Below are positions 22,973 through 23,022 of a stretch of 23,022 nt of DNA, in pieces (the stretch's first letter is position 1; the number at the start of each line of letters is the position of its first letter). This stretch comes from JAUWVG01 sp964633715 (GTDB taxonomy: Bacteria; Acidobacteriota; Aminicenantia; Aminicenantales; Aminicenantaceae): the NCBI GenBank assembly GCA_964633715.1, contig CAZWHQ010000056.1, positions 1 through 23,022 on the forward strand, given 5' to 3'. Below the pieces are notes generated by a model, which worked only from the letters and a program-made list of their open reading frames with translations, ran no database searches and was not told the DNA's origin. A program made the translations under genes and the position numbers.

Positions 22973-23022
22973 ATTGTTTCTAAATGTTCTTATTTTTTTT
23001 GTTTGGTGTTCTTATATGGTTC

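Overview
The window (about 23 kb, moderate GC, one 100-N scaffold gap) looks like a piece of a metagenome-assembled genome from an anaerobic, Gram-negative (outer-membrane-bearing) bacterium. TolC, an adaptor lipoprotein, an outer-membrane barrel and an OmpH-like fragment indicate an outer membrane. An NfnAB-type ferredoxin/NAD(P) oxidoreductase and a hydrogenase-like sensor indicate fermentative redox metabolism. Many six-bladed beta-propellers with a GQGPGE motif, an arylsulfotransferase-like protein and a GH78 rhamnosidase remnant would fit a polysaccharide-degrading lineage such as Candidatus Aminicenantes or a relative. That assignment is inference only.

Layout. 1-1103: two broken genes facing away from a junction near 351, a propeller (minus) and an alpha-L-rhamnosidase remnant (plus). 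1235-1310: tRNA-Glu(CUC), minus. 1340-2668: threonine-synthase-like PLP enzyme, minus. 3057-4607: exported arylsulfotransferase-like propeller. 4874-11804: five tightly packed plus-strand genes, namely a Cys-rich receiver protein, a ferredoxin/hydrogenase-like/Fe-S histidine kinase, a lone receiver, a receiver-PAS-kinase and an NfnA-NfnB fusion. 11838-12119: an OmpH/Skp C-terminal fragment. 12171-12728: a winged-helix regulator with a degenerate nucleotidyltransferase domain, probably leaderless and autoregulated. 12812-13483: two small membrane proteins (minus). 13610-13709: scaffold gap flanked by exact 55-bp copies. 13989-14909: outer-membrane barrel. 15088-17446: an intact propeller, a frameshifted propeller lipoprotein and a truncated TM1410-like glycosidase. 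17433-22689 (minus): a coiled-coil remnant, then a four-gene operon read right to left: RND-type adaptor, TolC, propeller, YD-repeat protein. 22888-22972: a REP-like long hairpin.

How the parts work together. The most interesting unit is 4874-11804. A cytoplasmic kinase whose input domains are Fe-S clusters and a hydrogenase-like fold, two paralogous receivers without output domains and a second kinase sit directly upstream of the enzyme that balances ferredoxin, NADH and NADPH. This suggests a redox or H2-sensing phosphorelay tied to electron bifurcation. A second unit pairs efflux or secretion parts (adaptor and TolC, with no inner-membrane pump) with exported repeat proteins. The left edge and the 16.5-17.5 kb zone hold broken genes, which may reflect real decay or assembly joins.
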